Below, in pieces: positions 14,219 through 14,239 of a stretch of DNA of 14,239 nucleotides (position 1 is the first letter of the stretch; the number at the start of each line of letters is the position of its first letter). Where the stretch lies: contig CANQMF010000026.1 in the NCBI GenBank assembly GCA_947624915.1, positions 1 through 14,239 on the forward strand. The letters are read 5' to 3'. Origin of the DNA: an uncultured Bacilli bacterium. Its GTDB lineage: Bacteria; Bacillota_I; Bacilli_A; RF39; UBA660. A program made the position numbers and the translations under genes. The notes beneath the pieces are model-generated. The model was not told where the DNA came from, made no database searches, and saw nothing but the letters and a program-made list of their open reading frames with translations.

Positions 14219-14239
14219 GAATATGTCAAGGAAACTTGC

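Overview
The window is AT-rich bacterial DNA from a low-GC, Gram-positive (Bacillota, class Bacilli-like) organism, most likely an uncultured gut lineage near Erysipelotrichales, RF39 or the Mollicutes. The grounds are AddAB in place of RecBCD, an undecaprenol-kinase-type DgkA protein, lipoproteins without other outer-envelope signatures, and Shine-Dalgarno sites of the AGGAGGTGAT type. TGG encodes Trp and TGA is used as a stop (for example at 13109-13111 and 13485-13487), so the Mycoplasma code does not apply. The lineage is inferred from style of sequence, not from a marker gene.

Layout. 1-1124 is the 3' end of a large Cys- and Tyr-rich secreted or surface protein, noticeably richer in G+C than the rest. 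1194-1466 is a single-domain rhodanese followed by an intrinsic terminator. 1527-6981 is a compact addB-addA pair with an 8-base overlap, encoding the double-strand-break repair helicase-nuclease. 7025-7456 is a small helical protein. It converges on a two-gene minus-strand island: a lipoprotein (7488-7913) and a DUF3419-like SAM-binding protein (8015-9058). The convergence point carries one hairpin that can terminate both strands. The island's upstream side carries back-to-back promoters for the DUF3419-like gene and for guanylate kinase.

9175-14014 is a same-strand run: gmk, three genes I do not recognise (9870-10454, 10472-11149, 11246-13111), an undecaprenol/diacylglycerol kinase that overlaps the last of them by 8 bases, and a thioredoxin-fold lipoprotein. 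A tRNA-Met (CAU) with its own promoter follows, then two hairpins. The second hairpin is a terminator that also contains the -35 element of a good promoter pointing off the end of the window.

How the genes fit together. AddAB is a self-contained repair module. The envelope genes (surface protein, two lipoproteins, lipid kinase) share a theme of extracellular cysteines, and a membrane-tethered CXXC oxidoreductase could act on these. No mobile element, CRISPR array or recognisable defence system is present. The least explained content is the block of three unknown proteins between gmk and dgk; the largest carries three copies of a ten-residue acidic-Phe-Pro-Asp-Val-Leu motif. No stretch longer than 300 bases lacks a gene.
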